From contig NC_087190.1 in NCBI RefSeq assembly GCF_035594125.1, positions 6,203,001-6,267,000 on the forward strand: DNA of 64,000 nt. The letters run 5' to 3'. The notes beneath the pieces were generated by a model that was not told where the DNA came from, did not search any database, and was given only the letters and a program-made list of their open reading frames with translations. Below, one piece after another: positions 10,754 to 22,205 of this stretch. The DNA comes from Scylla paramamosain. Taxonomy: Eukaryota > Arthropoda > Malacostraca > Decapoda > Portunidae. Position 1 is the first letter of the stretch. Each line of letters starts with the position of its first letter. Both the position numbers and the translations under genes were made by a program.

Positions 10754-12735
10754 ATGGCAGATAAACGCAGTGCCGTGAATAGTGAAAACACAATAAAAAC
10801 CAAGAAAAAAGCAAGGCGTGAACAAAAGTACAGAGAAGTCTGGGAAAAAGAATTTCCGTTGTTAAGACCATCCAGGAAGGACTCGTGTAAAGCAGTGTAT
10901 AAAAAAATCTGGTGTTGAAATTACTGCACAGTGAACATCAATAAAGCTTCATGAGAAAAGTGGGAAGCATCACAATGTGTGCAACATCTAATTCAACAAA
11001 AACTATAGCAGAGGCGTTTGTCAGTGCACAAGGGCACTCTAGCAAGGGAGATTCACTTAAAGCTGCTGAAATCAAGCTAACAGCGATGATGGTTGAACAT
11101 AACACAAGTTTTAGAATGGCTGATCATTCATGTGATGTTATCAAAGAATGTTTTTCCTGACTCAGCCATTCCTAAAGAGGTAAAAATGAAAAGAACAAAG
11201 TGTCAAAACATACGTGGTAATGTTATGGCTAAGTGTCATAATCAGGACCTGGCAGATAAACTGAAGAAAATGGATGAATCTACGGACATTTCAGTATCTC
11301 AGAACTTGTGTATAATGGTGTGATATGCAAAAGAAAATGGTGTTGCTAGTAAGTTTTGGGACCTGGTGCCAGTCTTCAGCAGTGATAACACAGAGACTGC
11401 AAGTGAAGGTGCTACTAGCAAAAGAATTTTTTTCAGCCATAATAAAATTATTCAGTGATTTTACAGTGCCAGTTGATATGATTCGATTTGGTTCAGATGG
11501 CTGTAGCACCATGATGGGCGCAAAAAAATTGTGATAATAGCAGACTTAAGGCTGCTTGCCCAGGTATATACATGATGAAATATATATGTCACTCAGCACA
11601 CACGTGTGCCTCTGGGGCGTGTAAACAGTTGCCACAGTGCGTTGAGCAGTTAGCATATGACGTGCACAATACACTGAAACATTCTTCCAAACGAATAGCA
11701 CAGTTATGCGAATTTCAAGAGTTCGCTGGAGTAGAAAGGCAGAATTTTATCACCATCACGTACAAGATGGCTCTCCTACAGTGCTGTCATCAAGAGGATA
11801 CTGGAACAATGGGGTGCTCTGCAGCTCTTTTTCACAGACTTACACAATCAGCAGAGTAAGAGCTATTCACACGCACTAAAGAATGCTTATGAACTATTGC
11901 ATAGTCCTTTTGTTAGACTATATTATTGCTTCCTTGAATCAGTGTTGCCCAGATTCACCCACTTTAACCTTCATTTTCAAAGTGAAAGAGTTGTGATAAA
12001 TGCATGTCATAGTCAAGTTTGTAGTCTGTACAAGGATATACTGTTGACGTTCATGAAGAGAGACAGTGTGATGAAGCAACCGCTCGGTAATAATGAACCA
12101 AGAAATGAGCGTGAATGGAATATGCTGAAATAGGTGTACTTAGGAGCTTCTGTGCCTGAAAGAGTAACGAGTACTCTTGATCTGTATAAGGATAGAGACG
12201 AAATGACTGAATTCCAGAAGAGATACAGATCTTTCCTTGTCACAGCTGCAGAACAGATCAAGAAGAGACTTGATTTTGAGGACCCAGTTCTCTCAATACT
12301 GTCTATCTTGGAGCCAGCCTACGTTCTGGGTAAGAAAGAAGTAAGAAAACCTAGTCTTGTTCCTCTGGTAGTTCATCTTCCACACATAATTAGTGGAGAT
12401 GACGCCACACTGCAGCAACTGGATGAAGAATGGAGGAAGCCTGAGTTCGAAGATCTCCCAGAAAACATCATGAGTGGGGGCAAGGAAATGGAAAATTAAA
12501 AGATAAAGCTCCTGATTTGTTTTGGGGTGAGATAAGGCTGATTCTGGATAGCGAGGGATGTTCAAAATACAAGCGCGTGTCTGACTTTGCACTAGCATGC
12601 CTTTCATTGCCCCATGCAAATGCGGATTGCGAAAGATGTTTCTCAGACATAAATAGAATGAAAACTAAAGACAGAAAAACTGAAAACAGAATCAGTAAGA
12701 GACATTCTTTTAGCAAAACAATCTGTAACAAGTAA
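10754..12735 (+). pseudogene. Broken hAT transposase of the outer element
   Basis: It begins MADKRSAVNSE at the ATG 10,754-10,756. An N-terminal zinc-finger-like segment (EKEFPLLRPSRKD, then a damaged Cys pair) runs into a stop near 10,918. Pieces then follow in changing frames: a segment with DESTDIS (about 11,273), one with GSDGCSTMMGA (about 11,492-11,525; second catalytic Asp region), and a C-terminal dimerisation segment (CLSLPHANADCERCFSDIN, 12,600-12,655). At least six shifts or stops separate these parts. DESTD, SDGxxxMMG and HxxADCER are hAT signatures, but of a family different from the inner element. It cannot make a transposase. Confidence 0.8.
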
Positions 12736-13080
12736 ATGAAACCGTAACTGCACCTCATCCCAGCCATCCAGGAGCATGATAAGAAGCATCACTTCCCAAC
12801 CACTATATTCAACTGGTGTAGAAAGTGACCCAAACTATCCAGAAATCCACGGTGATTCAGCCAACGACCTATAAAATGGTGAATATACGATAGCCTCTCG
12901 TAACAGGCAGTGCTTTTCAGAACCTATATCAAATGCCTAACAAAAACTTATTGGTGTCTAGTGTTCCAGTGGTATATTTTGTGATATTCTGCAGAACTGA
13001 CAAAAAGTAGACAGGTGAATGTTGGTGTACGATAATTTAGTTCAAAATACGATAATTTTTGACGGATGTGTACGATAATT
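12736..13080. other. 3' non-coding part of the outer hAT
   Basis: No coding signal. Towards the end three 'tacgataatt' copies (about 13,028, 13,048 and 13,071) mirror those near 6,871-6,900 at the other terminus. Confidence 0.6.
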
Positions 13081-13105
13081 TCGGCACAGAAATCTGGGAA
13101 CGCTG

Positions 13106-13113
13106 GTCACTCA
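13106..13113. repeat. Right target-site duplication of the outer hAT
   Basis: GTCACTCA, 7 of 8 identical to 6,849-6,856. Confidence 0.65.
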
Positions 13114-13341
13114 CACCCAAGTTGCGCTCATACAAAGATGGGCAGGAAGGCGACCGAGGTAAATACTATAATTTTGTAGTAAGAACTGATTGTAAAAGTG
13201 TGAAGTTGATTTCATGTGCTGTTAATGAATACTGTAATATGTTGAAAGTGTTTGATATCAGTATATAAAGTTATTGTATAAGAAATTGAGACCGAGAACT
13301 TGTTCGCAATTCTTACGGTCATGCCTACCTCATCAATAAAT

Positions 13342-13416
<75 letters not shown>

Positions 13417-13589
13417 GCCTTTTCTTGACCCTACGATGATGGGTGTGATCAGTAAAACAGATCATCTGAGTGCTAATGAAGACCTGCCGGTGCAGCTACA
13501 AAGATTAGATAAATAAAAATGAAAAAAAAAACTAGACAAATTAAAAGATTAGACAAATAAACTTTGAAACTTATGTAGAATCTAGAACT
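13114..13589. other. Spacer between the hAT nest and the satellite array
   Basis: No gene seen. It contains a GA repeat (13,345-13,414) and, at 13,496-13,563, a few units of the same AT-rich minisatellite found at 6,455-6,695. Confidence 0.6.
13345..13414. repeat. (GA)n microsatellite
   Basis: About 70 bp of AG dinucleotides. Confidence 0.97.
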
Positions 13590-14497
13590 TCTAGTGTTTT
13601 TTTTTTTTTTTGGTAACGTTGTTCGATTTCTCCATATAGAGTGCTATTCATGCATTTAAGCGTTTTGGTACCGAAGAAGCTCAAAACACTAATAATACAC
13701 GTTTTTCGTAAACTCTTTTCGATTCCACATATAAAGCACTTTGCCTGCATCTTTGCGTTTTTCTACATAATAAGCTCAAAAACACTTAAAAACATGTTTT
13801 TTTTTGTAATGTTATTTTGTTTCTCCATAAAAAGTGTTTTACAGGCGTTTTAGCTTTTTTGTACGTAATAAGTTCAAAATACTCAAAAGTTATGTTTTTC
13901 GTAATGTTGTTTTGTATTCCCATATAGGTTGATTTCCATGTTTTATTATTTTTTTTTCTGTGTGTGTGTTTTGGTGCCTATTATGCTCAAAAACATTCAA
14001 AAGATATCTATCGTAATATCATTTCGTTATCCCATATATGGGGATTTCCAAGTATTTCAGCTTTTTCATACCTATTATTGTTAAAAACACTCAAAATACA
14101 CGTTTTGGGTATTGTTGATCTGTTTCTCGATATAGAGTGCTATTTCAACGTTTTATGATTTTGCTTTGTAAGAAGGTGAAAAACTCATAATACACGTTTC
14201 TCGTAATATCTTTTTCTTTTCCATATAAAGAACTCTGCGTGGATTTTGGCGTATGTAACAAACTCAAAAACTCTCAAAATACTTTTTTTTTTTGTAGTTA
14301 TTCTTTTTTTTTATATAAATTGTTTATAATTCTTTTTTTTTTTTCTTGGTAATGTTATAGTGTTTCTTGCATGTGTTTTAGGGTTTTGGTATGTAAGCTG
14401 AAAAACACTCAAAACACAAGTTTTTGGTGATGGTTTGTATTCCCATATACAATGCTTTCTATGTTTTTCAGCGTTTTGCTGCCTAGCATATAAAAAA

Positions 14498-14529
<32 letters not shown>

Positions 14530-14530
14530 A
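13590..14530 (+). repeat. Satellite block 1 (plus orientation)
   Basis: Starts with an E monomer after a T run and proceeds A, B, C, D, E, A, B, C. The last C is broken by an (AAAT)n tract (14,489-14,528) and the Jockey-like LINE. The two E markers are about 490 bp apart. Confidence 0.88.
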
Positions 14531-14621
14531 TTTTTTTTTTTATGTAGGAAGGATACTGGCCAAGGGCAACAAAAATCTAATAAAGAAAAATGCCCGCTGA
14601 AATGCCAGTCCCATAAAAGGG

Positions 14622-16845
14622 TCAAAGCAGTGGTAAAAAATTGGTGGATAAGTGTCTTGAAACCTCCCTCTTGAAGGAATTCAAGTCGTAGGAAGGTGGA
14701 AATACAGAAGCAGGCAGGGAGTTCCAGAGTTTACCAGAGAAAGGGATGAATGATTGAGAATACTGGTTAACTCTTGCGTTAGAGAGGTGGACAGAATAGG
14801 GGTGAGAGAAAGAAGAAAGTCTTGTGCAGCGAAGCCGCGGAAGGAGGGGAGGCATGCAGTTAGCAAGATCAGAAGAGCAGTTAGCATGAAAATAGCGGTA
14901 GAAGACAGCAAGATATGCAACATTGCGGCGGTGAGAGAGAGGCTGAAGACAGTCAGTTAGAGGAGAGGAGATGATGAGACGAAAAGCTATTGATTCCACC
15001 CTGTCTAGAAGAGCAGTATGAGTAGAACCCCCCCAGACATGTGAAGCATACTCCATACATGGACGGATAAGGCCCTTGTACAGAGTTAGCAGCTGGGAGT
15101 GGTGAGAAAAACTGGCGGAGACGTCTCAGAACACCTAACTTCATAGAAGCTGTTTTAGCTAGAGATGAGATGTGAAGTTTCCAGTTCAGATTATAAGTAA
15201 AGGACAGACCGAGGATGTTCAGTGTAGAAGAGGGGGACAGTTGAGTGTCATTGAAGAAGAGGGGATAGTTGTCTGGAAGGTTGTGTCGAGTTGATAGATG
15301 GAGGAATTGAGTTTTTGAGGCATTGAACAATACCAAGTTTGCTCTGCCCCAATCAGAAATTTTAGAAAGATCAGAAGTCAGGCGTTCTGTGGCTTCCCTG
15401 CGTGATATGTTTACCTCCTGAAGGGTTGGACGTCTATGAAAAGACGTGGAAAAGTGCAGGGTGGTATCATCAGCGTAGGAGTGGATAGGACAAGAAGTTT
15501 GGTTTAGAAGATCATTAATGAATAATAAGAAGAGAGTGGATGACAGGACAGAACCCTGAGGAACACCACTGTTAATAGATTTAGGAGAAGAACAGTGATC
15601 GTCTACCACAACAGCAATAGAACGGTCAGAAAGGAAACTTGATATGAAGTTACAGAGAGAAGGATAGAAACCGTAGGAGGGTAGTTTGGAAATCAAAGCT
15701 TTGTGCCAGACTCTATCAAAGGCTTTTGATATGACCAAGGCAACAGCAAAAGTTTCACCAAAATCTCTAAAAGAGGATGACCAAGACTCAGTAAGGAAAG
15801 CCAGAAGATCACCAGTAGAGCGGCCTTGACGGAACTCATACTGGCGATCAGATAGAAGGTTGTGAAGTGATAGGTGTTTAAGAATCTTCCTGTTGAGGAT
15901 AGATTCAAAAACTTTAGATAAGCAGGAAATTAAAGCAATAGGACGGTAGTTTGAGGGATTAGAGCGGTCACCCTTTTTAGGAACAGGTTGAATGTAGGCA
16001 AACTTCCAGCAAGAACGAAAGGTAGATGTTGACAGACAGAGCTGAAAAAGTTTGACTAGGCAAGGTGCAAGCACGGACGCACAGTTTCGGAGAACAACAG
16101 GATTGACCGCATCAGGTCCATAAGCCTTCCGAGGGTTTAGGCCAGCGAGGGCATGGAAAACATCATTGCGAAGAATTTTAATACGTGGCATGAAGAAGTC
16201 AGAGGGTAGAGGAAAGGGAGGAACAAGTCCAGAATCGTCCAAGGTAGAGTTTTTAGCAAAGGTTTGAGCAAAGAGTTCAGCTTTAGAAATAGATGTGATA
16301 GCAGTGGTGCCATCTGGTTGAATTAGAGGAGGGAAAGAAGAAGCAAAGTTATTGGAGGTATTTTTGGCTAGATGCCAGAAATCACGAGGGGAGTTAGATC
16401 TTGAAAGATTTTGACATTTTCTGTTAATGAAGGAGTTTTTGGCTAGTTGGAGAACAGACTTGGCATGGTTCCGGGCAGAAATATAAAGTGCATGAGATTC
16501 TGGTGATGGAAGGCTTAAGTACATTTTGTGGGCCACCTCTCTATCATGTATAGCACGAGAACAAGCTGTGTTAAACCAAGGTTTAGAAGGTTTAGGACGA
16601 GAAAAAGAGTGAGGAATGTACGCCTCCATGCCAGACACTATCACCTCTGTTATGCGCTCAGCACACAAAGACGGGTCTCTGACACGGAAGCAGTAGTCAT
16701 TCCAAGGAAAATCAGCAAAATATCTCCTCAGGTCCCCCCAACTAGCAGAGGCAAAACGCCAGAGGCACCTTCGCTTAGGGGGATCCTGAGGAGGGATTGA
16801 AGTGATAGGACAAGATAAAGATATGAGATTGTGATCGGAGCCCAA
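14622..16845 (-). pseudogene. Jockey-like RT domain and C-terminus, frameshifted and catalytically dead
   Basis: From 16,845 downward the frame covers the endonuclease end ([13 protein letters not shown]), a linker and the RT. Motifs seen are [16 protein letters not shown], motif [11 protein letters not shown], and motif C SYADDTTL at about residues 455-462. In motif A the expected catalytic Asp is Val (ALVISKAFD, residue 371; codon at 15,733-15,735). A one-base shift near 15,110 moves the C-terminal part ([10 protein letters not shown] and onward) into the frame that ends at 14,622. Another shift separates this ORF from the endonuclease ORF. It cannot give active RT. Confidence 0.85.
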
Positions 16846-16886
16846 CGGAGAAGAAAGGGTGACAGCATAAGCAGAAGGATTAGAGG

Positions 16887-17384
16887 TCAGGAAAAGGTCA
16901 AGAAGAAGGGCGTATCTCCAAGACGGTCAGGAATACGAGTAGGGTGTTGCACCAATTGCTCTAGGTCATGGAGGATAGCAAAGTTGTAGGCTAGTTCACC
17001 AGGATGGTCAGTGAAGGGAGAGGAAAGCCAAAGCTGGTGGTGAACATTGAAGTCTCCAAGAATGGAGATCTCTGCAAAAGAGAAGAGGGTCAGAATGTGC
17101 TCCACTTTGGAAGTTAAGTAGTCAAAGAAGTCAGAGGAGTTAGGAGAGAGGTATACAGCACAGATAAATTTAGTATGAGAGTGACTCTGTAGTCGTAGCC
17201 AAATGGTGGAAAACTCGGAAGATTCAAGAGCGTGGGCACGAGAGCAGGTTAAGTCATTGCGCACATAAACGCAGCATCCAGCTTTGGATCGAAAATGAGG
17301 ATAGAGAAAGTAGGAGGGAACAGAAAAGGGGCTACTGTCAGTTGCCTCAGACACCTGAGTTTCAGTGAGGAAAAGAAGATGAAA
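16887..17384 (-). pseudogene. Jockey-like APE endonuclease fragment (copy 1)
   Basis: It begins at the truncation with the [10 protein letters not shown] segment (catalytic Glu of the ETQ motif) and includes [27 protein letters not shown] and a DRLGDTP segment. It then shifts out of frame near 16,905-16,915 because of one missing base compared with copy 2 at 31,971-31,980. Residues upstream of the ETQ motif are absent. Confidence 0.85.
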
Positions 17385-17385
17385 T

Positions 17386-18987
17386 ATAATAAAATAAAAT
17401 AAAAATAAAAATATGAATTTGCGTTTCTTGTAATGTCATTTCGTTTCACACATAAGAGGCTTTGCAAGCATTTTGATGTTTTGATATCTAAAAATGTGAA
17501 AGACACTCAAAATTCACGTTTTTGGTAATGATCTGTTTCTCCAAATAGAATACTATTAACGTGTTTTTTTGCATTTTGGTACCTAAGAAGATCGAAAACA
17601 TTAATAATACACGTATCTCGTAATGTCTTTTCGTTTCCCCATGTAGGCATGCATGCATTTATATGTTTTTCTACGTTACAAGCTAGAAAACACTCAAAAT
17701 ACATATATTTGTTAATGTCATTTGGATTCTCCTTAAAGCGAGTTTTGCATGCGTTTTATGCGTTTTGCAAAGCTTTTTCGCGATTTGGTACCTAAGAAGA
17801 TTAAAAACACTCTTAATACACGTTTCTCGTAATTTTCTTTCGTTTTCCCATATAGGACATTTTACATGCATGTTGGTGTTTTTGCACGTAACAAATTCAA
17901 AAACACTCAAAATACTTGTTTTTTGTAATGTTATTCTGCTTCTCCATTAAGGGTGTTTTGCATGCGCTTAAGCGTTTTGGTACGTAACTAGCTTAAAAAT
18001 AATAGAAAGAGACGTTTTTGGTAATGTTGTTTTGTTTTCCCATACAGGTTACAATCAATGTTTTTCATAATTTTAGTGGCTAATTTTAGTGGCCAATAAA
18101 CACTCGAAGGACATGGTTATGGAAATATCGTTTCGTTTCACCATAGCGGGTGCTTTGCATTCATTTTGCTATATTGGTACTAACAGTGTGAAAAGCATTC
18201 AAAGCACACATGTTGTTCTGTTTCTCCATATACAATGCTATTCATGCGTTTTACCGTTTTTGTAGCTGAGAAACTCTAAAGCACTGAAAATTCGCCTGTC
18301 GTGATATTCTTGTTTCCCCATATCGTATACTTTCCATACATTTTGGTGGTTATGAACGTAACAAGTTGAAAAACTCTCAAAATACACGTTTTAGGAAAAC
18401 TTATTCTTGTTTCTCTAGAAAAGATGTTTTGCATGTGTTTTAGAGTTTTGGTACGTAAATAACAAAAAAAAAAAAAAAATTCAAAAGACACGTTTTTGAT
18501 AACTATTTTTCCCCATATAGTGTCCTTTTCATGCTTTTTTTAACGTTTTAGTTCTTAACGCGCCCATAGAGACTCAAAAGACATGTTTCTGGAAATGTCG
18601 TTTCGTTTCAAAATACACGCTTTAAATTTAAAAGATACTAAAAAGGCATGTTTCTGGATATGGGATAATGTTCTTTCGTTACCCCATATAGGGTATTTTC
18701 CATGCATTTTGCCATTTATTTGCGTAAAAAGAATAAAATCTCTCAAAATACTTCTCTTTGATAATTTTATTCTTGCTCCATAAAAAGTGTTTTTGCATGC
18801 ACTGTAGGGTTTGATACGTAAGAAACTCAAAACACTCAAAAGACACGTTTTTCGTAATGTTTGATTTTTCCCATATTGTGTTTTGGTGCCTAAGATGCTC
18901 ATAAACATTCAAAACACAAGCTTTTGGAAATGATCGTTTCTGAGTAAAAGTTCCCTCACATGCATTTAGGCATTTTGGTACCTAGCA

Positions 18988-19026
<39 letters not shown>

Positions 19027-19238
19027 ATATACACATTTATGGTAATGTTGTTCCTTCTCTCCATACAGAGTGCTAGGTTTTTACGTTTTGGTACCTAAGA
19101 AGCTCAAAAACATTTATGATAAATGTTTCTTATAATGTCTTTTCGTTATTCCATGCACGGTACTTTGAATGGATTTTGGCGTTTTTGTACCTAACAGTGT
19201 GAACAACACTCAAAATACACATTTGTTCTTGTTCTCTC
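17386..19238 (+). repeat. Satellite block 2 (plus orientation)
   Basis: Resumes in monomer D directly after the LINE. One monomer at about 17,708-17,826 is a B/E hybrid: a B start joined to an E end through a 'gcgttttatgcgttttgc' repeat. A pure A run of over 30 sits at 18,989-19,022 in place of part of a D monomer. Confidence 0.87.
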
Positions 19239-19540
19239 TGCGGTGTTGGTGGTGAGAATGAAGTTGTCTGCCCTCTGCGCGCATTATATGCTGCCCGCAC
19301 GGGATCAGAACGAGCTACGCAGTATGGGCGGAGCCGCTGATTGGCTGCTTTGTCGCGTGGCTCGGTGAGGTTGCCGTTTCGTTTTTCTTTCTTGATTTCT
19401 TCATGTTTGGTAGGGCTTGAAGGTCTTCTGACTGAGTGTTTAACTTCAGATTATTTTCTTTTATGTGGAGGGCTTCTAATATGCTTAGGCGTCGTCCATC
19501 GTTGCATCCATCGATTATTTCTGTGAAATAATCGATGGGT
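19239..19540 (+). other. GC-rich, promoter-like insert within the satellite (copy 1)
   Basis: A 300-bp non-satellite block between an E monomer start and its end. Its composition differs sharply from the array and includes CpG-rich words. It holds a GC box (GGGCGG, about 19,325) and an inverted CCAAT (GATTGGCTG, about 19,337). A perfect 13-bp-arm hairpin lies at its right end (19,508-19,520 against 19,526-19,538, loop CTGTG). No convincing ORF. It could be a promoter fragment, a short non-autonomous element or part of a larger transposon. A second copy lies at 33,893-34,157. Confidence 0.6.
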
Positions 19541-22205
19541 GCGTCTTAGCGTTTTGGTACGCAAGACAATCGAGAGTACTCATAATACCCATTTTTAGTA
19601 ATGTTCTTTCGTTACCCTATATAGGGTACTTTCCACGCATTTTGTTGTTTTTTATACATAACAAACTCAAAAATACTCATAATACTTGTTTTTCGTAATG
19701 TTATTCTTTCTTTATAAAAAGTGTTTCCTATGCGTTTTAGCGTTTTAGTACGTAAGAAGCTAGAAACACTCAAAATATACGTTTTGTGTAATGTTGTTTG
19801 GTATTCCCATATAGGGTGATTTCCATGCATTTTACTGTTTTGGTGCATAACATGCTTATAAACACTCCAAAGACATGTTTCTTGAAATATCATTTCTTTC
19901 CCAATATAGGGTGCTTTGCATGCATTTTGGCAGTTTGGTACCTAACAATGAAAAAAAAAACACTCAAAATACAAATTTTTAGTAATGTTGTCCTTTCTCC
20001 ATATATAATGCTATTGAAGCGTTTTTGCGTTTTGGACACTAAGAAGCTCAAAAACACTCATAACACACTTTTCTCTTAATGTCTTTCCGTTATTAAATAT
20101 CGGATATTTTACATGAATGTACACATTTTCGTACATAATACTATCAATATCACTCATAACACACGTTTATGGTTGTGTTGCTCTTTTTCTATGTATAGAG
20201 AGCTATTGAGCGTTTTGTTACTTAAGAGGGTCAATAACATCCATAATACACGTTTCTGGTAATACTGTTATGTTCACCATATAGGGTACATTGCATGGAT
20301 TTTGCTGTTTCTGTAACTAACGAGCTCAAAAACACTCAAAATACACTTTTTTGGTAATATTATTCTGTTTCTTCTTAATGGATGTTTTGTATGAATCTTA
20401 GCGTTTTGGTACGTAAGAAGCTCAAAACACAAAAGACACCTTTTTGGTAATGTTGTTTTGTATCGAAAATATGGAACTTATGCATTTTAGCGTTTCGGTG
20501 CATAAATCGCTCAAAAACATTAAAAAGACACGTTTCTGGTAATGTCGCTTCATTTCCCTATGTAGAGTGCTTCGCATGCATTTTATCGTTTTGGTACCTA
20601 ACAATATAAAAACACTTAAAATGCACGTTTATTTTATAATGCTGTTCTGTTTTTCCATAAAGAGTGCTATTCAACGCGTTTTCGTGTTTTGGTACCTAAC
20701 AAGCTCAAAAACACTCTTAATACACGTTTCTCGTAATGCTCTTTCATTAGGTACTATGGTAATATCATTTCGTTTCCCCTATTGGGTAATTTCCATGCAT
20801 TTTGGCGTCATAGTCAAAAACACTCAAATTACACATTTTTGGTAATGTTATTGTTTCTTTATATAGGGTATTTTCGATGCATTTTAGCGCTTTAGTACGT
20901 AATAAGCCCAAAACCACACAAATGACACGTGTTTAGTAATGTTATTCTATGTTTCATTATATGGTGTTTTCCATGGCTTTTTGTATCTTTGCGCATAAAA
21001 CGCTTCAAAACCCACAAAAGACACGTTTTTCTTAATGTCGTTTCGTTTCCATATATAGAAAAAATTACATGCTTTTTGGTATTTTATTACCTAACAAGTT
21101 TAAAAACAGTTATAATACATGTTTTTGATCATGCCATACTGTATCTTCATATCAGGTGAAAATACAATAAACACATTTTTGGTAATGTTATTTTGTTTCT
21201 CCACATATAGTTCTATTAAAACGTTTTAGCATTTTTAGTAATTAAGAAGCTTTAAAACACTCATAATTCACGTTTCTGGTAATTTTGTTTCTTTTTCCCC
21301 ATATAGAGTACTTTACATGCATTTTGACGTTTTTGCTATTTCACTCGGTCAAAAATCCTCAAATTATATGGCTTTGATGATTTTAATATTTTCTTCATAT
21401 ACGGTGATTTTTTTTTAAACATTTTAGCGTTTTGGTACATAAGAATCTGAAAAAGAGTCTGGTAATGTTATTTATTTTTCAATATAGGGTGCTTTCTATG
21501 TTTTTTAGCGTCTTTGTACATAAAGAAAATATAAAAAAAAAAACACTCCAAAGACACGCTTTTGGTAATGTTTAGTTATCATGCAATTTGGCGTTTTGGT
21601 AATTAAAAATCTTAAAAAGCAGTCATAATAAACATTTCTGGTGATCTTGTTCTATATCTTCATATAAGGTGCTTTGTCTGCATTTTGTCGTTTTGTTATT
21701 TAACAAAATAGAAACAGTAAAAAATAATTTTATGCTGCTATTACATATTGATTGGTTTTAGCGTTTTGGTAGCAACGAAGTTCAAAAACACTTATAAGAA
21801 ACGTTACCAGTGATATCGTTTTGTTTCCTCATATAGGGGTAACTTACATGAGTTCTGGCATTTTGGTTCATCATGATTTTATGAACGCTCAAATTACACA
21901 TTTTTGTTATAATTATTGCTTCTTTATATAGGGTGTTTTGAATGCATTTTTTGTGTTTTTGTACGTAAGAATCTCAAAAACAATGAAATGGCAATTGTTT
22001 GGAAATAATATTTTGTTTTCCAAAATAGGGTGCTTTCTATGCTTTTTAGCGTCTCTGTGCATAAAACGCTCAAAAATACTGAAAACAAACGTTTATGGTA
22101 TTGTTTCGTTTCCCTATATATGGTGGTTTCCATGCATTTTGGCATGCTGGTAACTAACAATCTTTAAAAAGCCATAATACACGTTTCTGGTGATATTGTT
22201 CTTTT
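19541..22205 (+). repeat. Satellite block 3 (plus orientation)
   Basis: A-E monomers in order with several A-runs and partial monomers. It ends in an E-like monomer at the pseudogene insert. Confidence 0.85.

Larger units (their letters stand above)
6857..13105 (+). mobile_element. Outer, degenerate hAT DNA transposon (hosts a second hAT)
   Basis: The left end 'aagggttctcaga' (6,857) and the complement of the right end 'tctgggaacgctg' (13,093-13,105) agree at 10 of 13 positions. Subterminal copies of 'gtacgataatt' sit near both ends, in keeping with imperfect terminal inverted repeats. The 8-bp flanks (6,849-6,856 and 13,106-13,113) agree at 7 of 8. The interior carries a broken hAT transposase gene (10,754-12,735) on the plus strand. 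The element is expanded by an inner hAT (7,189-10,531), so its own length was about 2.9 kb. Confidence 0.65.
14531..17385 (-). mobile_element. Jockey-like LINE inserted in the satellite, 5'-truncated
   Basis: Minus-strand element. Its 3' end is the T run at 14,531-14,541 (poly(A) on the other strand) and its 5' end is near 17,385, inside the endonuclease domain. Satellite resumes on both sides at the C/D junction, so it inserted into an existing array. Target duplications are obscured by A/T-rich tracts on both sides. The family resembles LINEs very common in crab genomes. Confidence 0.85.

Noticed and set aside
19341..19526. Small coding gene in the GC-rich insert
   Set aside because: 61 codons, not conserved in the second copy because of indels near 34,040-34,115, with no recognisable motif.
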